Shown here piece by piece: positions 8,598-17,187 of a stretch of DNA of 32,620 nt. Below the pieces are notes generated by a model. That model was not told the DNA's origin and did not search any database. It saw only the letters and a list, made by a program, of their open reading frames with translations. The position numbers were made by a program, and so were the translations under genes. This stretch comes from Microcystis aeruginosa Ma_SC_T_19800800_S464 (GTDB lineage Bacteria; Cyanobacteriota; Cyanobacteriia; Cyanobacteriales; Microcystaceae). The stretch's first letter is position 1, and each line of letters opens with the position of its first letter. The stretch is from assembly GCA_007095785.1 (NCBI GenBank), contig SFBL01000107.1, forward strand, positions 1 through 32,620, written 5' to 3'.

Positions 8598-8613
8598 ATT
8601 TGAGTTTTCAAGT

Positions 8614-8678
8614 GAGCAGTGTTACATGGAACTTTCCTACTGTCTTTTGACTGTTTACTGCTCACTGATCACTGTTTA
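8614..8678. repeat. Degenerate repeat of CAGTGAGCAGT/ACTGCTCACTG type
   Basis: Scattered inverted and direct copies of GAGCAGTG and CTGCTCACTGATCACTG fill the gap before the DUF4330 gene's stop codon. This looks like an older, diverged version of the 7-bp arrays. Confidence 0.6.
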
Positions 8679-9209
8679 AGACCGTTTGGGTAAACGCACA
8701 TCGATAACACTGGTGTTGAAATTATAATTATCTCCTTCCAACTCGATTAAAGTGCCAATTTTCACCTTTTGACCGCCAACAACCGCACCAGTATCAGTAA
8801 CTTCTGCTTGACCACTGAGAGTCATAATCATATCTTGAGAATAGTTTTCTGTGCGGGGATCGGGTAGGACTTTCACACTACCATCTGGCTGCGGAACTAA
8901 GACATTTCTCGATAAAGCTTTAACATTTTTTATATCCACTTGACCGGCCGGTTGATTACGAATAACAATATTAGTTTTCTTCTCGGTATTGAATTGATTA
9001 ATCAAAGCGTTGGGATTGAGAACACTTAAACCCCGGACAATAACATCCACTTCTATGGGTTCTTTGGTAACTTGAGCGATCGTACTTTTACCACTTGTCC
9101 CCGGTACGACAAAAATACCGATAATTGTCAATAAAATTACTAAGGCCGCTCCGATATCAAGCAAGCTAAATTTACCGAATAAACGTCCTTTTGAGTCTAA
9201 TAACTGCAT
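8676..9209 (-). CDS. DUF4330 domain-containing protein
   Basis: The 177-aa product matches the cyanobacterial DUF4330 pattern. It has a short cytoplasmic start (MQLLDSKGRLFGKFSLLDIG), one membrane helix at about residues 18-36 (AALVILLTIIGIFVVPG) and an extracytoplasmic domain of mostly beta strands, including VDVIVRGLSVLNPNAL and VKIGTLIELEGDNYNF. Function is unknown. Conservation across cyanobacteria and the single-anchor topology suggest an envelope or thylakoid role. The gene stands alone, pointing the same way as recR, with 142 bases and repeats between them. The start fits the family because LLDSKGRLFGK is its usual opening. The divergent speA promoter must lie in the 140-base gap on the other side. 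Confidence 0.88.
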   Translation of the reverse strand: MQLLDSKGRLFGKFSLLDIGAALVILLTIIGIFVVPGTSGKSTIAQVTKEPIEVDVIVRGLSVLNPNALINQFNTEKKTNIVIRNQPAGQVDIKNVKALSRNVLVPQPDGSVKVLPDPRTENYSQDMIMTLSGQAEVTDTGAVVGGQKVKIGTLIELEGDNYNFNTSVIDVRLPKRS

Positions 9210-9349
9210 AGCCTTGAATTTATATAGATGACTATTCCTAGAGATCGAGCCTAGGGAGTAAATTCTATCATGATCGGAATCTTGGTCGCAGACAGGAAGT
9301 CTGACTTAAGATAGAAGATCGGAGTCTCACACGGAGCGATCGATAGACA

Positions 9350-11389
9350 ATGGCGGGTAAAACTCAACTTAAGAAACAAGAAAAGCAATTATCTTCACTG
9401 GATCTGACCCCTTCTGACGGTAACAACCTCGAAAAAGTTGCCCCCGTTAAACACTGGTCGATCGAAGATAGCGAAAATCTCTATCGCATCCAAGGCTGGG
9501 GAGAACCCTATTTCTCGATTAATGCCGCGGGAAACATTACCGTTTCGCCCCAGGGAGAAAGGGGCGGTTCTTTGGACTTATACGAGTTAGTTTCGGCGAT
9601 TAAGCGGCGGAATATCGGTTTACCCCTGCTAATTCGGTTTAGTGATATTTTGGAAGACCGGATCGAGCGCCTGAATGCCTGTTTTAACCGAGCGATCGCC
9701 CGTTATAATTATCCCAATGTCTATCGCGGTGTCTATCCGATCAAGTGCAATCAACACCGTCACATCGTCGAGTCTTTAGTGCGTTTTGGCAAACCCTATC
9801 AATTTGGGTTGGAGGCTGGTTCAAAACCTGAGCTAATGATTGCTTTAGCGACCCTAGAACCTGCATTAAACGGCAAAAATGACAAAACACAACCATTACT
9901 AATTTGTAACGGCTATAAGGACAAAGAATACCTAGAAACTGCTCTTTTGACCACTCGTCTCGGTCATCGGCCTTTGATTGTCATCGAACAATTGGAAGAA
10001 TTATATTTAACCCTGCGCGTCAGTCGTCAGTTAGGAATTGCCCCACATTTGGGAGTGCGTGCGAAACTGGGAACAAAAGGGGTGGGCCGTTGGGGATGTT
10101 CCACGGGAGACCGGGCCAAATTCGGTTTAACCGTTCCGGAAATCTTAACGGTAGTGACGGAATTAGAACAAGCGGGGATGTTAGATTGTCTGCAACTGCT
10201 GCACTATCATATCGGGTCGCAAATCTCCGCTATTAGCGTCATTAAGGATGCCATTCGCGAAGCTAGTCAGATTTATGTGGAATTAGCGAAATTAGGGGCA
10301 AATATGACCTATCTCGATGTGGGGGGTGGTTTAGGGGTTGATTACGATGGCTCAAAAACTAACTTCTACGCCTCAAAAAACTACAATATGCAGAATTATG
10401 CTAATGATATCGTGGCTGAGGTCAAGGAAGCTTGTGAAGATGCCCAGATTTCACCCCCAATTCTCATCAGTGAAAGTGGCCGGGCGATCGCTTCTCATCA
10501 ATCGGTGTTAGTCTTTGATATCTTGGGAAGTAGCGAGGTTCCCCAAAACCCTCCCGATCCCTGCAATGGGAAAGAACACCTCATCCTCCGTAATCTCTGG
10601 GAAACCTACACGGGTATCGATGAGCGCAATTATCAGGAAGCTTATCACGATGCGGGACAGTTCAAAGAGGAGGCGATTAGTCTGTTTAATTTCGGTTATC
10701 TCAGTCTCAAAGAACGGTCTAGAGCCGAACAATTGTACTGGGCTTGTTGTCACAAAATTCTGCAAGTGGCCCGACAAGAGGATTATGTTCCCGATGACTT
10801 GGAAGACTTAGAGCAAATTATGGCCTCAATTTATTATGCCAATCTCTCGGTTTTTCAGTCAGTTCCCGATAGTTGGGCGATCGATCAACTATTTCCAATT
10901 ATGCCGATCCATCGTCTCGATCGAGAACCGACTCAAAGAGGAATTCTCGCCGATTTAACCTGTGATAGTGATGGGAAAATTGCCCAGTTTATCGATTTGC
11001 GCGGGGACGTAAAATCAGTTTTAGAATTGCATCCGTTGGAGTACAAAAACGGGAAACATTCTCCAGAACCCTATTATCTGGGAATGTTTCTGGTGGGTGC
11101 TTATCAAGAGATTATGGGCAATTTACATAATCTTTTTGGCGATACTAACGTGGTACATATTCAGATGAGTCCCAAGGGATACGATATCGAGTATCTAGTC
11201 AAAGGAGATACGATCACGGAAGTATTAAGTTATGTACAATATTCTGCGGAAGACCTGTTAGAAAGAATACGTCTTCGTTGTGAACAAGCTTTGCAGGAAA
11301 ATCGCATGACTGTGGAAGAATCCCAATTACTCCTACAGGATTATGAACGCAGTTTGCGACGTTATACCTATCTAGTGGGTGGGGATTGA
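9350..11389 (+). CDS. speA: Biosynthetic arginine decarboxylase SpeA
   Basis: SpeA is a PLP enzyme that decarboxylates arginine to agmatine, the first step of polyamine synthesis in cyanobacteria. The 679-aa product has the usual length for the family. Visible landmarks are the PLP-lysine strand YPIKCNQHRHIVESLVRFG, the TIM-barrel stretches LGVRAKLGTKGVGRWG and LLHYHIGSQISAI, the glycine loop DVGGGLGVDYDGS that binds the cofactor phosphate, and ISESGRAIASHQ near the barrel end. The C-terminal half has the family helical insert and beta domain (ILADLTCDSDGKIAQFID). The ATG at 9350 has a modest GGAG about 14 bases upstream. It is divergent from the DUF4330 gene and is followed 77 bases later by the exoribonuclease gene. 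Confidence 0.97.
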   Translation: MAGKTQLKKQEKQLSSLDLTPSDGNNLEKVAPVKHWSIEDSENLYRIQGWGEPYFSINAAGNITVSPQGERGGSLDLYELVSAIKRRNIGLPLLIRFSDILEDRIERLNACFNRAIARYNYPNVYRGVYPIKCNQHRHIVESLVRFGKPYQFGLEAGSKPELMIALATLEPALNGKNDKTQPLLICNGYKDKEYLETALLTTRLGHRPLIVIEQLEELYLTLRVSRQLGIAPHLGVRAKLGTKGVGRWGCSTGDRAKFGLTVPEILTVVTELEQAGMLDCLQLLHYHIGSQISAISVIKDAIREASQIYVELAKLGANMTYLDVGGGLGVDYDGSKTNFYASKNYNMQNYANDIVAEVKEACEDAQISPPILISESGRAIASHQSVLVFDILGSSEVPQNPPDPCNGKEHLILRNLWETYTGIDERNYQEAYHDAGQFKEEAISLFNFGYLSLKERSRAEQLYWACCHKILQVARQEDYVPDDLEDLEQIMASIYYANLSVFQSVPDSWAIDQLFPIMPIHRLDREPTQRGILADLTCDSDGKIAQFIDLRGDVKSVLELHPLEYKNGKHSPEPYYLGMFLVGAYQEIMGNLHNLFGDTNVVHIQMSPKGYDIEYLVKGDTITEVLSYVQYSAEDLLERIRLRCEQALQENRMTVEESQLLLQDYERSLRRYTYLVGGD

Positions 11390-11466
11390 TGATTGCTCTT
11401 GCCGATCGAGTAATCGATCGAGGATGATAGAAAATAGACAAAATAGATAGTTAGTAAGGGGAAGCA

Positions 11467-13482
11467 GTGGAAAAGGGAACGCTGGTAGAATTTCGGGTGC
11501 AAGGAGAAAGGCGCTTAGGGGTGATCGATCGCCCAGAAGGTAAAAAAGATTGGATCGTCATCGATCAAGGGGGAAACCCGCATAAACTGCGTCCCCAACG
11601 CTTCGATTACATTGTCAAAGCAGGTCCGTCCAACTATAAAGAGATTGGCAATTTTCTCCAGGAAGTCCAACCCTATCTAGATCCTAGTGGTTTAGAAGTG
11701 GCCTGGGAATTATTAGCCGGGGAAAATCAGTTAGTCACCCCCGAAACCATGGCCGAGATTCTCTTTTCCGATCGCGGTCCCCAGTTTTGTTATGCGGCCC
11801 ATTGTCTCTTGAGTGATGATAAAGTTTATTTTAAAAATAAAGGGGATGGTTACGAAGCCCGCTCGGAAAATCAGGTAGAGGAAATCAAACACCAGCTAGA
11901 GGTGGAACAACAGCGTCAACGGGAAAAAGGCCAATTTCTCCAACGTCTCCAACAGGCCCTGGCCTCTGAAACGGTAGAATGGTCAGAAAGCGATCGAATT
12001 CGTCTGGAATCTCTAGAAAAATTTATCCTCCAACCCGAACAAAAATATCCGGCAGCCATGGACATACTCTCGCTGCTGGGCCGTTCCCAAACCCCCGAGG
12101 CTGCTTTTGAATTGTTAGTCGATTTGAAATGGTGGAGTAGTCACGAAAACCTTTTCCTGCGACGCAGTTCCTACCCCGTTCAATTCTCGAAAAAGGTACT
12201 TGATGTGACGCGTCTTAATTTACTCAATCCCCCTGCGGATGCGGATGTCAACAATCGTCTCGATTTAACCCACCAAAAAATTTATACCATCGACGATGAA
12301 AGTACCGAGGAAATCGATGACGGATTATCGGTAGAAATGCTCGCGGATGGTGGCCATCGTCTCTGGATCCATATTGCCGATCCTAGCCGTTTAGTGCTTC
12401 CTGATGATGAATTAGACCTAGAAGCGCGTCGTCGCAGTACCAGTCTCTATCTTCCCACGGGAATGGTTCCCATGTTTCCCCTAGAATTGGCCGCCGGTCC
12501 GATGAGTTTGGTACAGGGAAAACTTTGTCCCGCATTGAGTTTTGGGGTAATCCTCGATGAAACAGGGGCGATCGCCGATTATCGTATCCATCCTAGTACA
12601 ATTAAACCTACCTATCGCCTCACCTACGAAGATGTGGACGAAATGTTACATCTGGACCTGCAGCATGAACCGGAAGTGAGGATTCTCAACCGTTGGGCCA
12701 AACAACGCCACGCATGGCGTAAATCTCAGGGATCGATTAACATCCAAATGCCAGAATCATCCATTAAGGTGAAGGCTAACGACGAAATTATCGTAGAATT
12801 GCAGGAAGTTTCCCCATCTCGGCAATTAGTGGCGGAAATGATGATTTTAGCTGGAGAAATCGCCGGTCGCTACTGTCAGGAACACGAGATACCCGTACCT
12901 TTCCGCGGACAACCACAACCGGAATTACCCCCCGATGAGGAGTTAATTTTACTACCTGCAGGCCCAGTGCGTTCCTGTGCCTTGCGTCGCTGTATGCCGC
13001 GCAGTGAGATGACGACGATTCCTAACCGTCATGCTAGTCTGGGATTGAATACCTATTCCCAAGTAACTTCGCCAATTCGCCGTTATACTGACCTTTTGAC
13101 CCATTTTCAACTAAAAGCCCATCTCCGGGGCGATCAACTGCCTTTTACGCGGGATAGAATGCAGGAAATTCTCTATAGTGTCGCTAGTTCGGCCCTGGAA
13201 GCCACCTCGGTGGAACGACAAACTAATCGTTATTGGAGTTTGGAATTTTTGCGACGACAGGGAGATCAAGTCTGGCAAGCTTTGGTGTTGCGCTGGCTGC
13301 GGGAAGAAGAAAATTTAGGCTTGATTTTATTGGAGGAATTGGGGTTAGAATTACCCCATCGTTTTGAGCGCTCGGTATCTTTAGGCGATCGCTTTCAAGT
13401 GCAAGTTAGTCGCTCTGATCCCCACCGCGATGAGATCCGTTTTCGCGAGTTATCGGGTTTTGTCTCCTCTCAAGCAAGTTAA
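11467..13482 (+). CDS. RNase II/R family exoribonuclease (VacB-like)
   Basis: The 671-aa product is a processive 3'-5' exoribonuclease of the RNB family, of the cyanobacterial type. The N-terminal region (about residues 1-60, MEKGTLVEFRVQGERRLGV) is an OB-like RNA-binding domain. The RNB catalytic domain spans about 265-560, with the metal-binding cluster at residues 276-285 (DDESTEEIDD), the stretch HIADPSRLV and the arginine-rich motif SPIRRYTDLLTH. A degenerate S1-like domain closes the protein. Compared with the E. coli RNase II cluster, the second of the four acidic positions is Glu rather than Asp. The GTG start at 11467 has a good AAGGGGA ribosome site. It could be called rnb or rnr; the sequence does not decide. 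Confidence 0.93.
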   Translation: MEKGTLVEFRVQGERRLGVIDRPEGKKDWIVIDQGGNPHKLRPQRFDYIVKAGPSNYKEIGNFLQEVQPYLDPSGLEVAWELLAGENQLVTPETMAEILFSDRGPQFCYAAHCLLSDDKVYFKNKGDGYEARSENQVEEIKHQLEVEQQRQREKGQFLQRLQQALASETVEWSESDRIRLESLEKFILQPEQKYPAAMDILSLLGRSQTPEAAFELLVDLKWWSSHENLFLRRSSYPVQFSKKVLDVTRLNLLNPPADADVNNRLDLTHQKIYTIDDESTEEIDDGLSVEMLADGGHRLWIHIADPSRLVLPDDELDLEARRRSTSLYLPTGMVPMFPLELAAGPMSLVQGKLCPALSFGVILDETGAIADYRIHPSTIKPTYRLTYEDVDEMLHLDLQHEPEVRILNRWAKQRHAWRKSQGSINIQMPESSIKVKANDEIIVELQEVSPSRQLVAEMMILAGEIAGRYCQEHEIPVPFRGQPQPELPPDEELILLPAGPVRSCALRRCMPRSEMTTIPNRHASLGLNTYSQVTSPIRRYTDLLTHFQLKAHLRGDQLPFTRDRMQEILYSVASSALEATSVERQTNRYWSLEFLRRQGDQVWQALVLRWLREEENLGLILLEELGLELPHRFERSVSLGDRFQVQVSRSDPHRDEIRFRELSGFVSSQAS

Positions 13483-13631
13483 TCTCTCGCACAGACAGAA
13501 TTCAGAAGTCGGGAGATAGGGTGATAGGGACTTAGGGGTTTAGGGAAATTTCAGCCAAATGCTCCACTACCCCACACCCCACACCCCTCTGATAGCTCAA
13601 ATCAACCTACGGGCGCAAATCTGCTGTAAAA

Positions 13632-13640
13632 TGTTATTAT
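13632..13640 (+). promoter_or_regulatory. Possible extended -10 element upstream of the UPF0175 gene
   Basis: TGTTATTAT matches the extended -10 form TGnTATAAT with one mismatch, about 44 bases before the antitoxin ATG. It sits inside a CTGCT...AGCAG inverted repeat (about 13621-13647) that could be an operator. No good -35 is seen. Confidence 0.35.
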
Positions 13641-13683
13641 CTAGCAGTTAAAAGAGCCAAAAACTTCTGCATAATCCCAGCGT

Positions 13684-13959
13684 ATGACCATAACAATACG
13701 ATTTGATTTGCCTATTAATATCTCGGAATCTCTCCATTCACAAGCAGAAGAACAGGCTAAGATAGCATATATCATGACATTGTTAAAACATGGAGAAATT
13801 AGTAGTGGGATAGCCGGCAGGTTATTGGGAGTCTCTCGTTTAGAAGTTCTCGAACTTATGGGTCAATATGGGGTTGCCATCTTCCCCGACCAAAATCGAG
13901 AAGAGTTAGAACAAGAAATTACAGAAACCCTGCAACTATTAGAAGATTCTCCTGCGTGA
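13684..13959 (+). CDS. UPF0175 family antitoxin
   Basis: The 91-aa product belongs to UPF0175, small HTH-containing antitoxins typically paired with DUF3368 PIN toxins in cyanobacteria. The N-terminal strand (MTITIRFDLPINI) is followed by a helical segment and the conserved HTH region YIMTLLKHGEISSGIAGRLLGVSRLEVLELM. The acidic C-terminus probably contacts the toxin. Its TGA stop overlaps the GTG start of the toxin gene by four bases (GTGA), the usual translational coupling. Such antitoxins normally repress their own promoter, and an inverted repeat sits upstream. The antitoxin looks intact while its toxin partner is broken. Confidence 0.9.
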   Translation: MTITIRFDLPINISESLHSQAEEQAKIAYIMTLLKHGEISSGIAGRLLGVSRLEVLELMGQYGVAIFPDQNREELEQEITETLQLLEDSPA

Positions 13960-14404
13960 TTATTGTCTCTAATACCACTCCGTTAAGTCAGTTAGCTAAA
14001 GTTGGTCAACTTAACTTACTCCAAAAACTCTTTGGTAAAATTATCATTCCCCAAGAAGTTTATAATGAAGTCACCACGGGAAATCATCGGGCTGCTGCGG
14101 TTGTTCCTACTGCTCAGTGGATTGAGGTATTTACCATTCAATCTCCCGCTCAATTATTACAGTTGCAAATTCAGTTTAAACTCGATTTAGGTGAAGCGGC
14201 TACAATTATCTTGGCAGAAGAATTAAAAGCGAATCGAGTCTTAATAGACGAAAAATTAGGACGAAAATTGGACTTTTATTAATTGCCAAGAAGAAAGGAA
14301 TTATTATTGAAGTTAAACCCATTTTAGATCAGTTTTTGAGTCAAGGCAAAAGAATTAGCCCAATTCTTTATCAAGAAATATTAGGAATGGCTGAAGAAAG
14401 CTAG
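13956..14404 (+). pseudogene. Broken DUF3368 PIN-domain toxin
   Basis: The gene starts normally at GTG 13956 with the DUF3368 opening IIVSNTTPLSQLAKVG and continues through PQEVYNEV and LGEAATIILAEEL to VLIDEKLGRKLDFY, where it stops at 14282. The family's C-terminal part then appears in another frame (GLLLIAKKKGIIIEVKP, about 14272-14327) and runs to TAG 14404. The missing stretch between GRKL and GLLLIAK is about 10-17 residues in intact relatives, so a short deletion removed it and shifted the frame. PIN toxins are metal-dependent RNases. The first acidic residues remain, but the fold lacks its C-terminal strands, so the toxin is probably dead. Confidence 0.85.
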
Positions 14405-14606
14405 AAATTAATTCCAGACAGAAACCAGAATATCCAACTTGTCGATACCTCAGTAACGTGAAAAGCGCTATAGTACATTTAGATCGGCCATCATCGCCAT
14501 TACAAGAGAATATGCCATGAGGGAAAAAGCACTAGATTAAAGGTTTTAGCCCCTCTAAAAGCGGCTAATGTACGAAAACAGAATACTCCTTTAAACTCTA
14601 CTCTCT

Positions 14607-14978
14607 ATGAAATTAATTTCCTCTTTACTTGCTGTACTGAGTTTCGTCCCCGCTATTGGTAACGGGGTGTGGTTTCCCGTAGAAGCTCAAAATTGGTCCC
14701 GACATCAAGAAAACAATTTTCGTAATGTTGTTGCCATTATCAAACCCCGTCGCGGGAGAAATTGTCAAAATCATAGGATTCGAGCGGACGGTAGAGTGTA
14801 TGATGCTCAGAAAGGAACTAGAGGAAGTTATCTAATCGTCGATCAGGTGGTCTTGCTAACTGGCATTACAGCAACCGATCCACAGGTATATAAAATTTGG
14901 CAGGTTTTCTATGAACCCTCTCGGACAAAAATGTGGATAAAGGATTGCGATCTGTCAATTCCCCGACTCGTGGATTAA
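14607..14978 (+). CDS. Small secreted protein, function unknown
   Basis: I do not recognise this 123-aa protein. It opens with a Sec signal peptide (LISSLLAVLSFVPAIGNG) and probable cleavage after PVEA. The mature part of about 95 residues is basic early on (KPRRGRNCQNHRIRADGR) and then beta-rich (SYLIVDQVVLLTGI, VYKIWQVFYEPS), with two cysteines (in GRNC and KDCD) that could form a disulfide. It lies 78 bases upstream of the membrane kinase gene on the same strand and may be co-transcribed with it, but the gap contains no clear signal. The ribosome site is weak; the start is chosen because it gives a proper signal peptide. Confidence 0.7.
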   Translation: MKLISSLLAVLSFVPAIGNGVWFPVEAQNWSRHQENNFRNVVAIIKPRRGRNCQNHRIRADGRVYDAQKGTRGSYLIVDQVVLLTGITATDPQVYKIWQVFYEPSRTKMWIKDCDLSIPRLVD

Positions 14979-15056
14979 TCGCCGGCTTTTTATTAGTGAT
15001 GTTAGGCAGCTAGGGTTGAAAAGAAAGTCACCCGCACGAAGTTTATCCATTTTAAA

Positions 15057-16976
15057 ATGACAGCATTCCTATTAGACAGTCGCTATCAAATGCTAAACAA
15101 TCGCTTGCTAAACAATCGCTATGAAATCTTGAAAACACTAGGTAGAGGCGGTTTTGGCGAAACTTTCCTCGCGATCGATACTGGTATGCCCTCCCGCCGC
15201 CAATGTGTAATCAAGCAACTAAAGCCGACGGATGAGGCCATTCAAGCAGAACCAACTCCCGGTTGGTTTCAAGAACGTTTCCAACGAGAAGCTGCTATTT
15301 TAGAAGAATTAGGGCGAAATAACCCACAAATTCCTCAACTTTACGCCTACTTCTCAGAAGGGGAAAATTTCTTCTTCGTCCAAGAATGGATTGAAGGGAT
15401 CACCCTCAGCCAAAAACACCAAAAAGAAGGCAACCTCTCGGAAGCGGAAGTAGAAAAAATCTTGCGAGAACTCCTACCCGTCCTCGACCACATCCACAGC
15501 CGCAACCCGCCGATCATCCACCGGGACATCAAACCCGACAATATCATCCTGCGGGCCAGCGACGGTAAACCTGTTCTCATTGATTTTGGTATTGTCAAAG
15601 AGGTGAACAACATCAACAGCACTACAACAGTCTCATTGGGAACTCCTGGCTACATGGCATCAGAACAAGCAGCTGGCCGTCCAGTTCCCTCCAGCGACCT
15701 CTACAGCTTGGGTCTAACCGCAATTTTCCTGCTGACGGGCAAAATTCCTCAAGATCTCACTAGCCACCCCAAAACCGGTGAAATCCTCTGGCGACAAGAT
15801 GCGCCCCACCGACCCTCGAATTTAGCCGCCGTTATCGATCGCGCTGTCCGTTTCCACCCCCGCGATCGCTTCACCTCTGCTGAAGAAATGTTAACCAGCT
15901 TGTCTGGTTCTTCCCAACCGACTGTTTCTGTCAACCAATCTTCTACTACTACTTCCCCACCTCGACCTCTCCCACCTTGGTTCTGGGTAATTTTTATTGT
16001 TATAATTGGTGGGCTTTCTTTTAGGTTTGGCCATCCAATAATAAAACCGTGGTTGGATTCCTTGTTCCCAAATGAACCAACGGTTGAAAAACTTCCCTTG
16101 ATTAAGCCGTCGAGCCAGATTAATTCTTTTGTACTAAACGAAGATGGTCAAACTTTGCTAGGTGGGGATGAGAAAGGGAACATCTACCTGTGGGACGTGG
16201 CAACTGGAAAACGAAAAAAAACCATAGCAGGACACGGAAAAGCTATTTTAGAGATCGCTATAAGTAATGATCAACAGATATTAGCCAGCAGCAGTGAAGA
16301 TGGCACAATCAAGGTTTGGGATTTAAAAACGGGGAAAGAACGTATTACCTTGCCAAACCAACGAGGTTTGATCGCCCTAGCCTTAAGTTCCGATGGCAAT
16401 ACATTGGTTACTGGTGGAGAAGATGCAACAGTTAAACTCTGGAATCTGTCAACGGGAAATTTAATCGAGACGCTACCGGTGGAAAAAGAGGTGGTATCCC
16501 TTGCCATCAATCAAGACGCATCAATTATCGTCAGCGGACATTCGGGCGGTGACATCAGTTTTTGGCAAAAACAAGGCAGTAACCCATACGAACCACGCAT
16601 TTTTCCCTCTATCAATCCATGGACAGCCCCCTCGGTTGCCGTCAGTGCCGATGGAACCACCGCCGCTAGTAGTAGTTGCCAAGAAAATATCAGAATTTGG
16701 AAAGATAGCGATTGGAAAGATTCTCCTCTCCAAGCAGGGTCATCCGCCGATATCTGTTTGATAGTTATCAGCGAAGATGGCAAGATAATTGCTGGCCGCA
16801 GTTCCGATGAAACCATTAGATTATGGAACCTAAACACCAAAAAGGAGATTTTTAGCTACTCCCCTTCCTCTCCCAAATCTTTCGATTCACCTAGAATGAT
16901 CGCCCTCAGTGGAGATGGGCGTACCGTTGCCAGCAATTTTGAAAAGAAAATCCAAGTTTGGCGGCCGAGTTTCTGA
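15057..16976 (+). CDS. Membrane Ser/Thr protein kinase with seven WD40 repeats
   Basis: The 639-aa product is a eukaryotic-type (Hanks) Ser/Thr kinase common in bloom-forming cyanobacteria. The kinase domain covers about residues 22-285: glycine loop GRGGFG at 29-34, catalytic Lys53 (VIKQLKP), HRDIKPDN with Asp157, DFG at 176-178 and the activation-loop end GTPGYMASEQ. All key residues are present, so it should be active. A Pro/Ser-rich linker leads to one membrane helix at about 307-325 (WFWVIFIVIIGGLSF). The C-terminal 300 residues contain seven WD40 units (such as GNIYLWDVATGK, GTIKVWDLKTGK, ATVKLWNLSTGN), enough for one complete propeller. With a cytoplasmic kinase the propeller would face the periplasm or lumen, as a possible sensor. 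The substrate is unknown. Confidence 0.95.
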   Translation: MTAFLLDSRYQMLNNRLLNNRYEILKTLGRGGFGETFLAIDTGMPSRRQCVIKQLKPTDEAIQAEPTPGWFQERFQREAAILEELGRNNPQIPQLYAYFSEGENFFFVQEWIEGITLSQKHQKEGNLSEAEVEKILRELLPVLDHIHSRNPPIIHRDIKPDNIILRASDGKPVLIDFGIVKEVNNINSTTTVSLGTPGYMASEQAAGRPVPSSDLYSLGLTAIFLLTGKIPQDLTSHPKTGEILWRQDAPHRPSNLAAVIDRAVRFHPRDRFTSAEEMLTSLSGSSQPTVSVNQSSTTTSPPRPLPPWFWVIFIVIIGGLSFRFGHPIIKPWLDSLFPNEPTVEKLPLIKPSSQINSFVLNEDGQTLLGGDEKGNIYLWDVATGKRKKTIAGHGKAILEIAISNDQQILASSSEDGTIKVWDLKTGKERITLPNQRGLIALALSSDGNTLVTGGEDATVKLWNLSTGNLIETLPVEKEVVSLAINQDASIIVSGHSGGDISFWQKQGSNPYEPRIFPSINPWTAPSVAVSADGTTAASSSCQENIRIWKDSDWKDSPLQAGSSADICLIVISEDGKIIAGRSSDETIRLWNLNTKKEIFSYSPSSPKSFDSPRMIALSGDGRTVASNFEKKIQVWRPSF

Positions 16977-17125
16977 ACTATCGGTGTCAAGATTATCCTG
17001 ACCGGATTTCATACTACATCTTGTTTAACAACGTATTCAAGGCTGATGACTGATAGCTATAAATAAGTGGGAAGCGGGGCGCAGGTTTTTAAAGTTCGAT
17101 CGGGATTTAATCGTATTATTAAAAG

Positions 17126-17154
17126 TTGATTTGGGATGAATCCTATGTTAGACT
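17126..17154 (+). promoter_or_regulatory. Probable promoter of the COP23-protease operon
   Basis: TTGATT and TAGACT are separated by 17 bases, and a TG lies one base before the -10 (TGTTAGACT), giving a sigma-70-like extended -10 promoter. It lies 34 bases upstream of the COP23 start codon. Confidence 0.5.
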
Positions 17155-17187
17155 AGCAAGCAAAACGAAGAAAAGAGGTCATTGAGG

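Noticed and set aside
10508-10811. Two open frames inside speA
   Set aside because: Both are shadows of a certain speA coding region and have no independent support.
14405-14606. Possible insertion-sequence remnant with CGCTATAGT
   Set aside because: It shares only a short core with the MITE ends, and no paired terminus or coding fragment was found.
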